Source: an uncultured Veillonella sp. (lineage in GTDB: Bacteria; Bacillota; Negativicutes; Veillonellales; Veillonellaceae). Taken from it: 18,446 nt of DNA. Within the stretch, counting starts at the first letter, position 1. Every line of letters starts with the position of its first letter. This document shows positions 1 through 6,817 of the stretch, one piece after another. A program made the position numbers and the translations under genes. The notes under the pieces are model-generated. The model ran no database searches. It was not told the origin of the DNA and saw only the letters and a program-made list of their open reading frames with translations. The DNA lies in contig CABSJL010000023.1 in assembly GCA_902478055.1 (NCBI GenBank), forward strand, positions 1 to 18,446. The letters run 5' to 3'.

Positions 1-66
1 CGATAAGCTTAAGTAACCGTTGGAGATTCGAATACTTCGCTTACGATATGTCTTACGACCTTATTT

Positions 67-95
67 AGTATACAGTATGTTCCGTAACTTGTAAA
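67..95 (-). promoter_or_regulatory. Sigma70-like promoter reading out of the left edge
   Basis: On the minus strand a -35 hexamer TTTACA (90-95) is followed by a 17-bp spacer and a -10 hexamer TATACT (67-72). Each hexamer differs from consensus at one position and the spacing is ideal. It lies just past the terminator of the ABC operon, so it probably starts the next transcription unit, which is beyond the window. Bases 1-66 hold no ORF or RNA gene I can recognise and would be the 5' part of that transcript. Confidence 0.55.
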
Positions 96-103
96 GATAT
101 GTC

Positions 104-131
104 ATAAATAAAAGAGGGCCACAGCCCTCTT
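104..131 (-). terminator. Intrinsic terminator of the ABC transporter operon
   Basis: An 8-bp perfect stem (AAGAGGGC/GCCCTCTT, 112-119 with 124-131) with a 4-base loop begins three bases past the ATPase stop codon. On the minus strand it is followed by the T-rich run TTATTTAT. The stem is GC-rich compared with its surroundings. The plus-strand side is also fairly T-rich, so weak termination in both directions is possible. Confidence 0.85.
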
Positions 132-134
132 CTA

Positions 135-932
135 TTATTTTGCACCAAGCATCATACGGTCACTTAATGCACCTTCACCAGCTACTTCAAATTTTTGTAA
201 TAAATCAGCAACTGTTAATTTTTTCTTTTCTTCCCCTTTTACATCATAAATAATGCGACCAGCATCCATCATGATGAGGCGATTACCAAAGCGCAATGCA
301 TCACGCATATTATGAGTAATCATAAGAGTTGTCAAATTATGTTCTGACACGAGTTTATCTGTTAATTGCAAAACATTTTCTGCAGTCTTAGGGTCAAGAG
401 CCGCTGTATGTTCGTCTAGCAATAAAAGGTCAGGACGGAGCATAGTAGCCATCAATAATGTAATAGATTGGCGTTGACCACCAGATAATAAGCCCATACG
501 AGCAGACAAACGGTCTTCAAGGCCTAAACCTAATAATGCAAGGCGTTCTTTAAAGAATGCTTGTTCACTATCTTTGAAAGCCCATTTAAGACCTAAGTTT
601 TTACCACGGCGCATAGCAAGAATCAAGTTTTCCTCAATTTGCATATTACCTGCCGTACCAACCATAGGGTCTTGGAATACACGGCCAATGTATTTAGCAC
701 GTTTGTATTCTGGCATTTTTGTAACATCAATATCATTAATAGTAATGGAGCCTTCATCAACTGGGAATACACCAGCGATGGAGTTTAGCAACGTACTTTT
801 ACCAGCACCATTACCACCGATTACAGTACAGAAATCGCCTTCTTCTAAACGAAGATCAATACCTTGAAGAGCAGTTTTTTCATTGATTGTGCCCTTAAAG
901 AAGGTTTTTACCATATTTTTTACTTCTAACAT
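135..932 (-). CDS. ABC transporter ATP-binding protein (TrpZ-like family)
   Basis: This is the cytoplasmic ATPase that powers the importer encoded with it. The 265-residue protein has a Walker A motif GGNGAGKST (residues 39-47), an ABC signature LSGGQ, a Walker B LLLLDE continuing into a D-loop ALDP, and an H-loop histidine in MITHN, so it should be catalytically active. The start at 932 is preceded by a strong AAGGAGG site five bases upstream. It begins 10 bases after the permease stop and is the last gene before an intrinsic terminator, consistent with one operon of two binding proteins, permease and ATPase. The gene order and family resemble the uncharacterised or tryptophan/tyrosine-type importers of Firmicutes (TrpXYZ-like). 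That relationship is family knowledge; the transported substrate is not shown by this sequence. Confidence 0.9.
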   Translation of the reverse strand: MLEVKNMVKTFFKGTINEKTALQGIDLRLEEGDFCTVIGGNGAGKSTLLNSIAGVFPVDEGSITINDIDVTKMPEYKRAKYIGRVFQDPMVGTAGNMQIEENLILAMRRGKNLGLKWAFKDSEQAFFKERLALLGLGLEDRLSARMGLLSGGQRQSITLLMATMLRPDLLLLDEHTAALDPKTAENVLQLTDKLVSEHNLTTLMITHNMRDALRFGNRLIMMDAGRIIYDVKGEEKKKLTVADLLQKFEVAGEGALSDRMMLGAK

Positions 933-942
933 AGTGTCCTCC

Positions 943-1815
943 TTAACGAGCCAACCATTTTGCTTTCAATGTAGGCAAGGAAAGCGCGATGGCAACAAGA
1001 ATAGCAGTGAATAATTTCAAATCGTTTGGTGGCATACCCATATAGAGTACAGCCGCAATAACGATACGATATACGATAGAACCAAGTACTACAGCAATGA
1101 GGCTACGTACGAAGGATTTTGTACCAAATACTACCTCACCGATAATTACGGAAGCCAAGCCAATTACAATGGTACCAATACCCATGCCTACGTCGGCAAA
1201 GCCTTGGAATTGGCCAATCAATGCACCAGACATACCAACAAAACCATTGGAAATCAAAAGACCAAGAACGATCATGTTGTCAGTATTTACACCTTGAGCA
1301 CGAATCATTTGAGGGTTAACACCTGTTGCACGTAATGCTGTACCAATTTCTGTACCGAAGAACCAGAATAATAGTAAGCATACTACAACAGCTACGATAA
1401 CACCTACGATAGCTGCGGACCACATATTTGGTGTGTGGAGTACGCTACCAATAATTGTATAAATTGTATCCATACGAAGCAAAGATACATTAGCTTTCCC
1501 CATAATATGAAGGTTAATGGAGTATAAAGCAATCATTGTTAGGATACCAGCTAGCAATGCAGGAATCTTTAATTTTGTATGAATCCATCCTGTCACAGCA
1601 CCAGCAGCCATACCACCAATGCCGGCAATCAAAATAGAAAGAATTGGGTTCATACCACTAGTAATTAAAATTGCAGAAATGGCCGCCCCCATTGGGAACG
1701 TACCTTCTACGGTTAAGTCAGCCACATCTAATACACGGAAGGTGATGAATACACCAACCGCTAACAAAGACCATAAAAGGCCTGTTGTTATGGTGCCTAC
1801 CACTAAATCTAACAT
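943..1815 (-). CDS. ABC transporter permease (TrpY-like, branched-chain-type fold)
   Basis: This is the membrane channel subunit of the importer. It is a very hydrophobic protein of about 290 residues with several predicted transmembrane helices from the N-terminus (LVVGTITTGLLWSLLAVGVF) to the C-terminus. It has a conserved-looking block TALRATGVNPQMIRAQGV near the middle, resembling the cytoplasmic coupling loop of this permease class. I place the start at the ATG at 1815, because GAGGAG lies six bases upstream of it. The TTG three bases earlier would put the ribosome site too close. It lies 11 bases after the second binding-protein gene and 10 bases before the ATPase. With only one permease gene the channel is presumably a homodimer. 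It belongs to the family of poorly characterised permeases that pair with ABC_sub_bind lipoproteins. Confidence 0.88.
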   Translation of the reverse strand: MLDLVVGTITTGLLWSLLAVGVFITFRVLDVADLTVEGTFPMGAAISAILITSGMNPILSILIAGIGGMAAGAVTGWIHTKLKIPALLAGILTMIALYSINLHIMGKANVSLLRMDTIYTIIGSVLHTPNMWSAAIVGVIVAVVVCLLLFWFFGTEIGTALRATGVNPQMIRAQGVNTDNMIVLGLLISNGFVGMSGALIGQFQGFADVGMGIGTIVIGLASVIIGEVVFGTKSFVRSLIAVVLGSIVYRIVIAAVLYMGMPPNDLKLFTAILVAIALSLPTLKAKWLAR

Positions 1816-1826
1816 CAAAATCTCCT

Positions 1827-2807
1827 CTATTGTTTCATATCTTTACGAAGTGCTTCAGGAATTGTGATACCTAATTTTTTAGCACGTTCTTCGTTAACAG
1901 TTAACTTAATATCTTTTTGTGTTTCAATGGCTAAATCAGAAATTTTAGCTTCGCCAGAAAGCACTTTTGCAGCCATTAAACCAGTTTGATAACCTAATTT
2001 ATAGTAGTCAACAGAATATGTTGCCACACCACCAGTCATTGTCATACCTTCATCGGCAGCAAATACTGGAATTTTAGCAGCATCAGTAATTTGAACTAAG
2101 TTAGCCATAGCAGATGCCAATACATTATCAGTTGGTGTATAAATAGCTTGTACATCTTGGTTTACAAGATTTGTAGCGGCTTGTTGGATATCATTTACAT
2201 TAGAAACAGTTGCTTCTACAACTGTGATACCTTTAGTAGCTGCATAGGCTTTCATTTTTTCAACTTGAAGTTGGGAGTTGATTTCAGAAGATGTATAAAT
2301 TGCACCAATACGTTTTACATTTGGTACTAATGCAATAATAAGATCAACCTCTTTTTCTACAGGTGTCATATCAGATGTACCAGATACATTGCCACCTGGA
2401 TGTTCGTTAGATTGAACGAGTTTTGCTGTAACGTAGTCTGTAATAGCAGTACCCATGATAGGAATATCATGAGATGCGTTTGCCATAGTTTGTGCTGCTG
2501 GCGTTGCAATGGCTAATACTAAATCTTTTTTATCAGATACAAAGCGTTGAGCAATACTATTCAAATTAGATTGGTCAGCTTGAGCATTTTGTTGGTCTAA
2601 TTTGATGTTCTCTCCATCTTTATAACCTTTAGATGCAAGGCCATCAACAAAGCCTTTGTTAGCAGCATCAAGGGATGGATGTTCTACCAATTGAATAACG
2701 CCGATTTTCTTTTGATCATTAGTTGCTGTGTTGGAACCGCAACCAGCTACCATTGCCATAATAGAGATAGCACTAAGTGCTACTGCAATACCTTTTTTCC
2801 AGTTCAT
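1827..2807 (-). CDS. ABC substrate-binding lipoprotein, copy 2 (ABC_sub_bind family)
   Basis: This is the extracytoplasmic binding protein of the importer (326 residues). The N-terminus has a lipoprotein signal peptide, MNWKKG followed by a hydrophobic core and a lipobox ending at Cys23 (MVAGC), so it should be lipid-anchored to the cytoplasmic membrane. The body matches the two-lobed ABC_sub_bind/TrpX family, with blocks such as GVIQLVEHPSLDAANKGF and TSDMTPVEKEVDLI. It is a close paralogue of the gene immediately upstream, sharing long identical runs across the full length, so the pair looks like a tandem duplication. The clearest local difference is in the second lobe: AADEGMTMTGG here against GGEDNHVKGGAV in the other copy, a plausible ligand-facing segment. 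AAGGAG lies six bases before the start. Substrate unknown; aromatic amino acids are a family-level guess only. Confidence 0.9.
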   Translation of the reverse strand: MNWKKGIAVALSAISIMAMVAGCGSNTATNDQKKIGVIQLVEHPSLDAANKGFVDGLASKGYKDGENIKLDQQNAQADQSNLNSIAQRFVSDKKDLVLAIATPAAQTMANASHDIPIMGTAITDYVTAKLVQSNEHPGGNVSGTSDMTPVEKEVDLIIALVPNVKRIGAIYTSSEINSQLQVEKMKAYAATKGITVVEATVSNVNDIQQAATNLVNQDVQAIYTPTDNVLASAMANLVQITDAAKIPVFAADEGMTMTGGVATYSVDYYKLGYQTGLMAAKVLSGEAKISDLAIETQKDIKLTVNEERAKKLGITIPEALRKDMKQ

Positions 2808-2831
2808 ATGTAACTCCTTACCAGTTGTGTA

Positions 2832-3809
2832 TTAAATCATAGTTGCTTTGTTCATCAATTCTTCTGGTAATGTGATGCCCAATTTTTGTAATTTATCTTT
2901 ACTTACAACTAATTTAAATTCTTTTTGCATTTCAATAGGCATATCTTCAATTTTAGCTTCACCGGTTAAAATTTTAGCTGCCATTAAACCTGTTTGGTAT
3001 CCAAGTTTGTAGTAATCTACGGACAAGGACATTACAGCACCACCTTTTACGTGGTTATCTTCGCCGCCAAACACAGGAATTTTTGCTGGGTCGGTAATCG
3101 CTACAAGATTGCTCATCGCAGAAGCTACAACATTATCTGTTGGTACATAAATTGCATCAACATGTTGAGATACAAGATTTTGTGCTGCTTGTTGAATATC
3201 GTTTACATTAGAAACAGTAACCTCTTCAACCTTAATACCTTTTGTAGCTGCGTAAGCTTTCATTTTCTCGACTTGAATTTGAGAGTTTACTTCACTAGAG
3301 CTATAAATAGTACCAATTGTCTTAGCATTTGGTAATACTTTTAAAATTAAATCAACTTGTTGTTCTACTGGGTTCATATCGGATGTACCAGATACGTTAC
3401 CACCTGGATGTTCATTAGATTTAACAAGTTTAGCTGCTTCATAATCAGTAATAGCAGTCCCCAAGATTGGGATATCATGAGTCGCATTCGCCATAGATTG
3501 AGCTGCTGGTGTTGCAATGGCTAAGATTAAGTTTTTACGATCAGATACAAAACGCTGTGCAATGCTGTTCAAATTAGATTGATCTGCTTGTGCATTCTGT
3601 TGGTCAAAGGTGATTTTATCAGCTAAGCCCTTTTCTTTTAAAGCATCAACAAAACCTTTGTTTGCTGCATCAAGTGCAGGATGTTCTACCAGTTGTACTA
3701 CGCCAACCTTGTATTCACCATTAGATGTTGTTCCATTGGAGCCACAGCCTGTGAATGCCATCAATGCTGCCGCCGTGAGCGCTAGGGCAATACCTTTTTT
3801 TAAATTCAT
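2832..3809 (-). CDS. ABC substrate-binding lipoprotein, copy 1 (ABC_sub_bind family)
   Basis: First gene of the importer operon, 325 residues. It has a lipoprotein signal peptide with the lipobox cysteine at residue 22 (AFTGC), followed by a Gly/Ser/Thr/Asn-rich linker and then the two-lobed ABC_sub_bind fold. Its sequence closely tracks the next gene: shared runs include AQADQSNLNSIAQRFVSD, NEHPGGNVSGTSDM and VEKMKAYAATKGI. Its stop is 24 bases before the next start. AGGAAGGA lies eight bases ahead of the ATG, and a sigma70-like promoter sits about 40 bases upstream, giving a leader of only about 30-35 bases. That is too short for the T-box leader that controls trpXYZ in some other Firmicutes. 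Two binding proteins serving one permease/ATPase could broaden substrate range or affinity, which is inference. Confidence 0.9.
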   Translation of the reverse strand: MNLKKGIALALTAAALMAFTGCGSNGTTSNGEYKVGVVQLVEHPALDAANKGFVDALKEKGLADKITFDQQNAQADQSNLNSIAQRFVSDRKNLILAIATPAAQSMANATHDIPILGTAITDYEAAKLVKSNEHPGGNVSGTSDMNPVEQQVDLILKVLPNAKTIGTIYSSSEVNSQIQVEKMKAYAATKGIKVEEVTVSNVNDIQQAAQNLVSQHVDAIYVPTDNVVASAMSNLVAITDPAKIPVFGGEDNHVKGGAVMSLSVDYYKLGYQTGLMAAKILTGEAKIEDMPIEMQKEFKLVVSKDKLQKLGITLPEELMNKATMI

Positions 3810-3848
3810 GGGGATTTCCTTCCTATCTGCAATGACTATAATACATCT

Positions 3849-3877
3849 ATTATAAACAAATTTCTTTACTACATCAA
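3849..3877 (-). promoter_or_regulatory. Sigma70-like promoter of the ABC importer operon
   Basis: On the minus strand a -35 hexamer TTGATG (3872-3877), a spacer of exactly 17 bp and a perfect -10 hexamer TATAAT (3849-3854) lie upstream of the first binding-protein gene. The predicted transcript start is near 3842, leaving a leader of roughly 33 bases. No other promoter of comparable quality is present in the 130-bp gap. Confidence 0.75.
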
Positions 3878-3882
3878 TGTAG
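3869..3882. promoter_or_regulatory. Operator-like inverted repeat over the -35 box
   Basis: The palindrome CTACAT-TG-ATGTAG (6-bp perfect arms, 2-bp centre) covers the -35 hexamer of the importer promoter. A bound repressor would block RNA polymerase there, so it is a candidate operator. I do not recognise the motif as a named regulator's site, and no regulator gene is adjacent. Confidence 0.4.
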
Positions 3883-3939
3883 CAGATTAAAGTATTTTAC
3901 ATTTGTCCATTTATAGGACACATAAAAAGTGAAATCCTC

Positions 3940-4317
3940 TTATTTTTCAAGAGATGCTAACATGTCTTCTGTTAGCTCATTGGCTGCTAAAATATAGTCT
4001 TTAAGGGTTCCTTTATCGAGAGCAACCTTCATAACAGGCACTTCAAATGGGTCGAGGATGACACACATTAAAATTTCACCTGTTACATAATACCCAACAA
4101 TAGCTTCCCCTTCTTCAGGATCTAACGTTTCACGCTTTACCGCTACACAGTAAGGTTTCATTACCTGTGCTGCAGCTTCTGCTACCTCTTCACGATTAGC
4201 AATATATTCTTCTGCCTTTGTTTCAGGAATATCAAAGATATCGACCTTTACCGTCTTAACCTCTGTGGCCTCTCCCTTAGCTGCCTCTATAGCTGCACCT
4301 AAATCTGTTTGCTTCAT
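3940..4317 (-). CDS. Hypothetical protein, 125 residues, acidic
   Basis: I do not recognise this protein. It is a small, strongly acidic, soluble-looking protein with no signal peptide or membrane helix. The N-terminal third is rich in Ala, Glu and Lys and likely helical (AEEYIANREEVAEAAAQVM). A middle part looks beta-rich (EAIVGYYVTGEILMCVILDPFEVPVMKV), and the C-terminus is a Leu/Glu-rich helix (AANELTEDMLASLEK). The start at 4317 is supported by GTGAGG five bases upstream. It lies 50 bases downstream of the ApeA-type aminopeptidase gene, separated by a perfect hairpin, and may be the last cistron of the nrdR-heptose unit, although the hairpin could separate its expression. The ordered codon use and ribosome site argue that it is real. 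No catalytic motif is visible; a structural or accessory role is possible but not shown. Confidence 0.75.
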   Translation of the reverse strand: MKQTDLGAAIEAAKGEATEVKTVKVDIFDIPETKAEEYIANREEVAEAAAQVMKPYCVAVKRETLDPEEGEAIVGYYVTGEILMCVILDPFEVPVMKVALDKGTLKDYILAANELTEDMLASLEK

Positions 4318-4335
4318 ATATACCTCACATAGAAT

Positions 4336-4360
4336 GGACTTTCACCAATGGTGAAAGCCC
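4336..4360 (-). other. RNA hairpin between apeA and the 125-residue gene
   Basis: CTTTCACCATTGGTGAAAG (4339-4357) has perfect 9-base arms around one central base. The stem extends with one G-U and two G-C pairs to 4336-4360. It starts 7 bases past the apeA stop and ends about 12 bases before the next gene's ribosome site. There is no T-tract after it, so it is a poor intrinsic terminator. An RNA stability, processing or attenuation element is more likely. Confidence 0.6.
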
Positions 4361-4367
4361 CATAATT

Positions 4368-5759
4368 TTAGATTGATTCATCAGCTGCATTTAAGAATGC
4401 AACGTAGCATTGTTTAGCCTCGTAAATATCCGCCTTAGACGTAACCTCCCATGGAGCATGCATGCTAAGCACGGCTACGCCACAGTCGATAACATTCATA
4501 CCGTATAAGGCCATGATGTACGCAATGGTACCACCACCGCCAAGGTCAACCTTACCAAGCTCTGCAGTTTGATATGTTACATTATTAGATTCCATGACAC
4601 GACGAATAAAGCCCATATATTCAGCATTCGCATCATTGGAACCAGATTTACCACGAGAACCAGTAAATTTATTGAATACAACACCCATACCTAGGTAAGA
4701 TGCATTTTTCTTTTCAAAAGCAGATGCATATAGCGGATCATAACCGGCACTAACATCAGAAGATAACATACGAGAATTTTCCAATGTACGTCGTACACTT
4801 ACAGAGTTAGGTTTTCCCATAAGGGTAAGCACTTCTGCTACTGCATTTTCAAAGAAACGAGATTGCATACCTGTAGCGCCCACAGAACCAATTTCCTCTT
4901 TATCTACAAGCAAGCAACAAGTCGTACGTTTTACATTATCAACTTCAAGCATAGCCACTAAAGAAGTGTATGCACATACGCGATCATCTTGACCATAAGC
5001 CATAACCATGGAACGGTCAAAGCCCATATCACGAGCCTTGCCTGCTGGTACGATTTCGAGTTCTGCAGATAATAAATCACGTTCTACAAAGCCATATTCT
5101 TTTTCAAGAAGGTTATTAATAAATTTAGTAACCCCTTCTTTTTCTTCATCTTTTACAGGACGGCTACCGATAAGTAAATCAAGGGCCTCCCCTTCAATTA
5201 CCTTCGCTGCATTCTTTTGCATTTGTTCTTGTCCCAAATGAGGTAACAAATCTGTAATGCAGAATACAGGATCATTTTCATTATCACCAATATTAATGTT
5301 GATACGAGTACCATCTGTTTTAACTACAACGCCATGAATAGCAAGAGGCATAGCAACCCAATGGTATTTCTTAATGCCCCCATAATAATGTGTATCCCAA
5401 AATACTAAATTACTATCTTCATATTGTGGGTTTTGCTTTACATCGATACGTGGAGAGTCAATATGAGCACCTAAAATATTCATACCTAATTCAATATCGT
5501 CAGTACCAATATTAAATAAAGCAATGGATTTATCCATATGTGTGTAATAAATCTTGTCACCTGCTTTGATTGGTGTATTAGATTTAATAATATCCTTTAA
5601 GTTTACATATCCTTTTGCTTCTGCAAATTCAACGGCCTGTACAACGCATTCACGTTCTGTTTTACCATTATCTAAAAATTGACGATATGTATCACTTAAG
5701 GTATATACCTTTTCCATTGTGGCATCATCATAATTATGCCAAGCATATTTACGTTCCAT
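4368..5759 (-). CDS. apeA: M18 family zinc aminopeptidase, ApeA type
   Basis: A cytoplasmic metallo-aminopeptidase of 463 residues, expected to remove N-terminal residues from peptides. The M18 metal and active-site motifs are all present: GAHIDSPRID with His99 and Asp101, GQDDR with the bridging Asp258, DKEEIGS with the catalytic pair Glu288-Glu289, SSDVS with Asp335, and LSMHAPWE with zinc ligand His434. The length and the MHAPWE ending match the ApeA (aminopeptidase 1) branch common in Clostridia and Negativicutes rather than the shorter ApeB/DNPEP branch seen at the other end of this window. AAGGA lies seven bases before the start. It follows the exonuclease gene by 70 bases, in which I see no clear promoter, and precedes the small acidic protein by 50 bases. 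Its exact substrate preference is not deducible. Confidence 0.92.
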   Translation of the reverse strand: MERKYAWHNYDDATMEKVYTLSDTYRQFLDNGKTERECVVQAVEFAEAKGYVNLKDIIKSNTPIKAGDKIYYTHMDKSIALFNIGTDDIELGMNILGAHIDSPRIDVKQNPQYEDSNLVFWDTHYYGGIKKYHWVAMPLAIHGVVVKTDGTRININIGDNENDPVFCITDLLPHLGQEQMQKNAAKVIEGEALDLLIGSRPVKDEEKEGVTKFINNLLEKEYGFVERDLLSAELEIVPAGKARDMGFDRSMVMAYGQDDRVCAYTSLVAMLEVDNVKRTTCCLLVDKEEIGSVGATGMQSRFFENAVAEVLTLMGKPNSVSVRRTLENSRMLSSDVSAGYDPLYASAFEKKNASYLGMGVVFNKFTGSRGKSGSNDANAEYMGFIRRVMESNNVTYQTAELGKVDLGGGGTIAYIMALYGMNVIDCGVAVLSMHAPWEVTSKADIYEAKQCYVAFLNAADESI

Positions 5760-5829
5760 AATCTATCCTTTCTATAAGCTCACAGTTTAACCATTACGGC
5801 TCTATCATTGTGAACTTGCATTAACAACA

Positions 5830-6813
5830 TTATTTTTGGCGGTCCTTTTCAAGTTCCGCCTTGCGAAATTCTAAATATTTTCGCTCTTTTTCTCGATTAA
5901 TTTCAGACTTCTGAGTATATAGAGAACGAATTTCGTCCGTACAGTGGGTTATTACCTTTGTAACGTAGAATTTAGTACTACCGGACTTAATCGTATATTT
6001 TCCAACTTTAAGTTGCACTGCAAAATCGCCATGTTTCGGACAAACGCCGATGGCGAGATGCTTATCCCCTTGTAATCGTTCTGGCCTAGTCATTTCTAAC
6101 CGTGTCTGACAATATGGACAGAACGACAATCGAACACGTCTATCATGAACGATACGTTTCTTCTCAGGGAAGTTTTCATACATAAAAAATGTCAAAATCG
6201 GTGGATATAAGAAAGGATTACTACTTTCCTTTCGAATTTGATCATAATGTAAAATACCTTGTGGTATATCTAACTTCTGACATATATGTGCCGTAAAAAC
6301 AGCATCATGTAACGCATTATGAGCTGATAAATGCTCGGTAGATATATTGAGGTCCTCCATGGCATGCGCTACAGAATACTGTTGACTCGTACCATATCGC
6401 TGATACGCATAAATCATCTGTGCATCAACCCATTGATTATAGGATAACGCTTTCATCCTATGAAGCATGAGATTTTCACGCAATATGAGAATATCATCAG
6501 AACCCCAAGATAACAACATATACTCATCACCACACCAGTTTTGAAAGTACTGCATAGCAGTCTTAAATGGTACACCATGATCGAGTTCCCGAGATGTAAT
6601 ACCAGTTAATTCACGGACATGTTTATGCATCCGTGGCAGGTATTGTGGTTTGATGAACATTGTAAAATGATCTACAATATCCATCTTTTCATTTAGTTTT
6701 ACAGCTCCGATTTGAATGATTTCCCCTGTTAACGGCATTTTTGTGCGCTTCATAAAGCTAATGTCGTTGCTATAGGGCTGATTCCACTCTAAATCAAATA
6801 CAATATAGTTCAT
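5830..6813 (-). CDS. DEDDh 3'-5' exonuclease with C-terminal zinc ribbon
   Basis: A probable nuclease of 327 residues. Residues 1-185 form a DnaQ-like exonuclease domain: Exo I FDLEW with Asp7 and Glu9, Exo II-type Asp106 in SWGSDD, and Exo III HNALHDA with His165 and Asp170, the full DEDDh set. This is followed by a separate zinc-binding module, FCPYC (Cys232, Cys235) and VCPKHGDF (Cys258, His261), and a charged, probably helical tail rich in Glu, Lys and Arg. The first domain resembles KapD/RNase T-like exonucleases; the zinc ribbon could help bind nucleic acid. The start lies four bases after the glycosyltransferase stop with no good Shine-Dalgarno, suggesting translation by re-initiation. 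Whether it acts on RNA or DNA cannot be told. Its place behind LPS genes looks like operon convenience rather than shared function. Confidence 0.85.
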   Translation of the reverse strand: MNYIVFDLEWNQPYSNDISFMKRTKMPLTGEIIQIGAVKLNEKMDIVDHFTMFIKPQYLPRMHKHVRELTGITSRELDHGVPFKTAMQYFQNWCGDEYMLLSWGSDDILILRENLMLHRMKALSYNQWVDAQMIYAYQRYGTSQQYSVAHAMEDLNISTEHLSAHNALHDAVFTAHICQKLDIPQGILHYDQIRKESSNPFLYPPILTFFMYENFPEKKRIVHDRRVRLSFCPYCQTRLEMTRPERLQGDKHLAIGVCPKHGDFAVQLKVGKYTIKSGSTKFYVTKVITHCTDEIRSLYTQKSEINREKERKYLEFRKAELEKDRQK

Positions 6814-6817
6814 ATGT

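Noticed and set aside
20..40. TTCGAAT near the left edge resembling a tRNA T-loop
   Set aside because: The flanking bases cannot form a 5-bp T-stem on either strand and no acceptor or anticodon arm is present.
3810..3939. Possible T-box riboswitch before the importer genes
   Set aside because: The predicted transcript start leaves only about 33 bases before the first ATG, and no T-box conserved sequence is visible; there is no room for one.
3937..3953. CTCTT/AAGAG dyad over the stop codon of the 125-residue gene as a terminator
   Set aside because: Only five base pairs and AT-containing, and the nearest T-run is separated by about ten bases, so intrinsic termination is doubtful.
5787..5799. 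13-base sequence shared, inverted, with 11996-12008 (CCGTAATGGTTAA)
   Set aside because: A 13-base match in either orientation is expected a few times by chance in 18 kb, and there is no extension or structural context.
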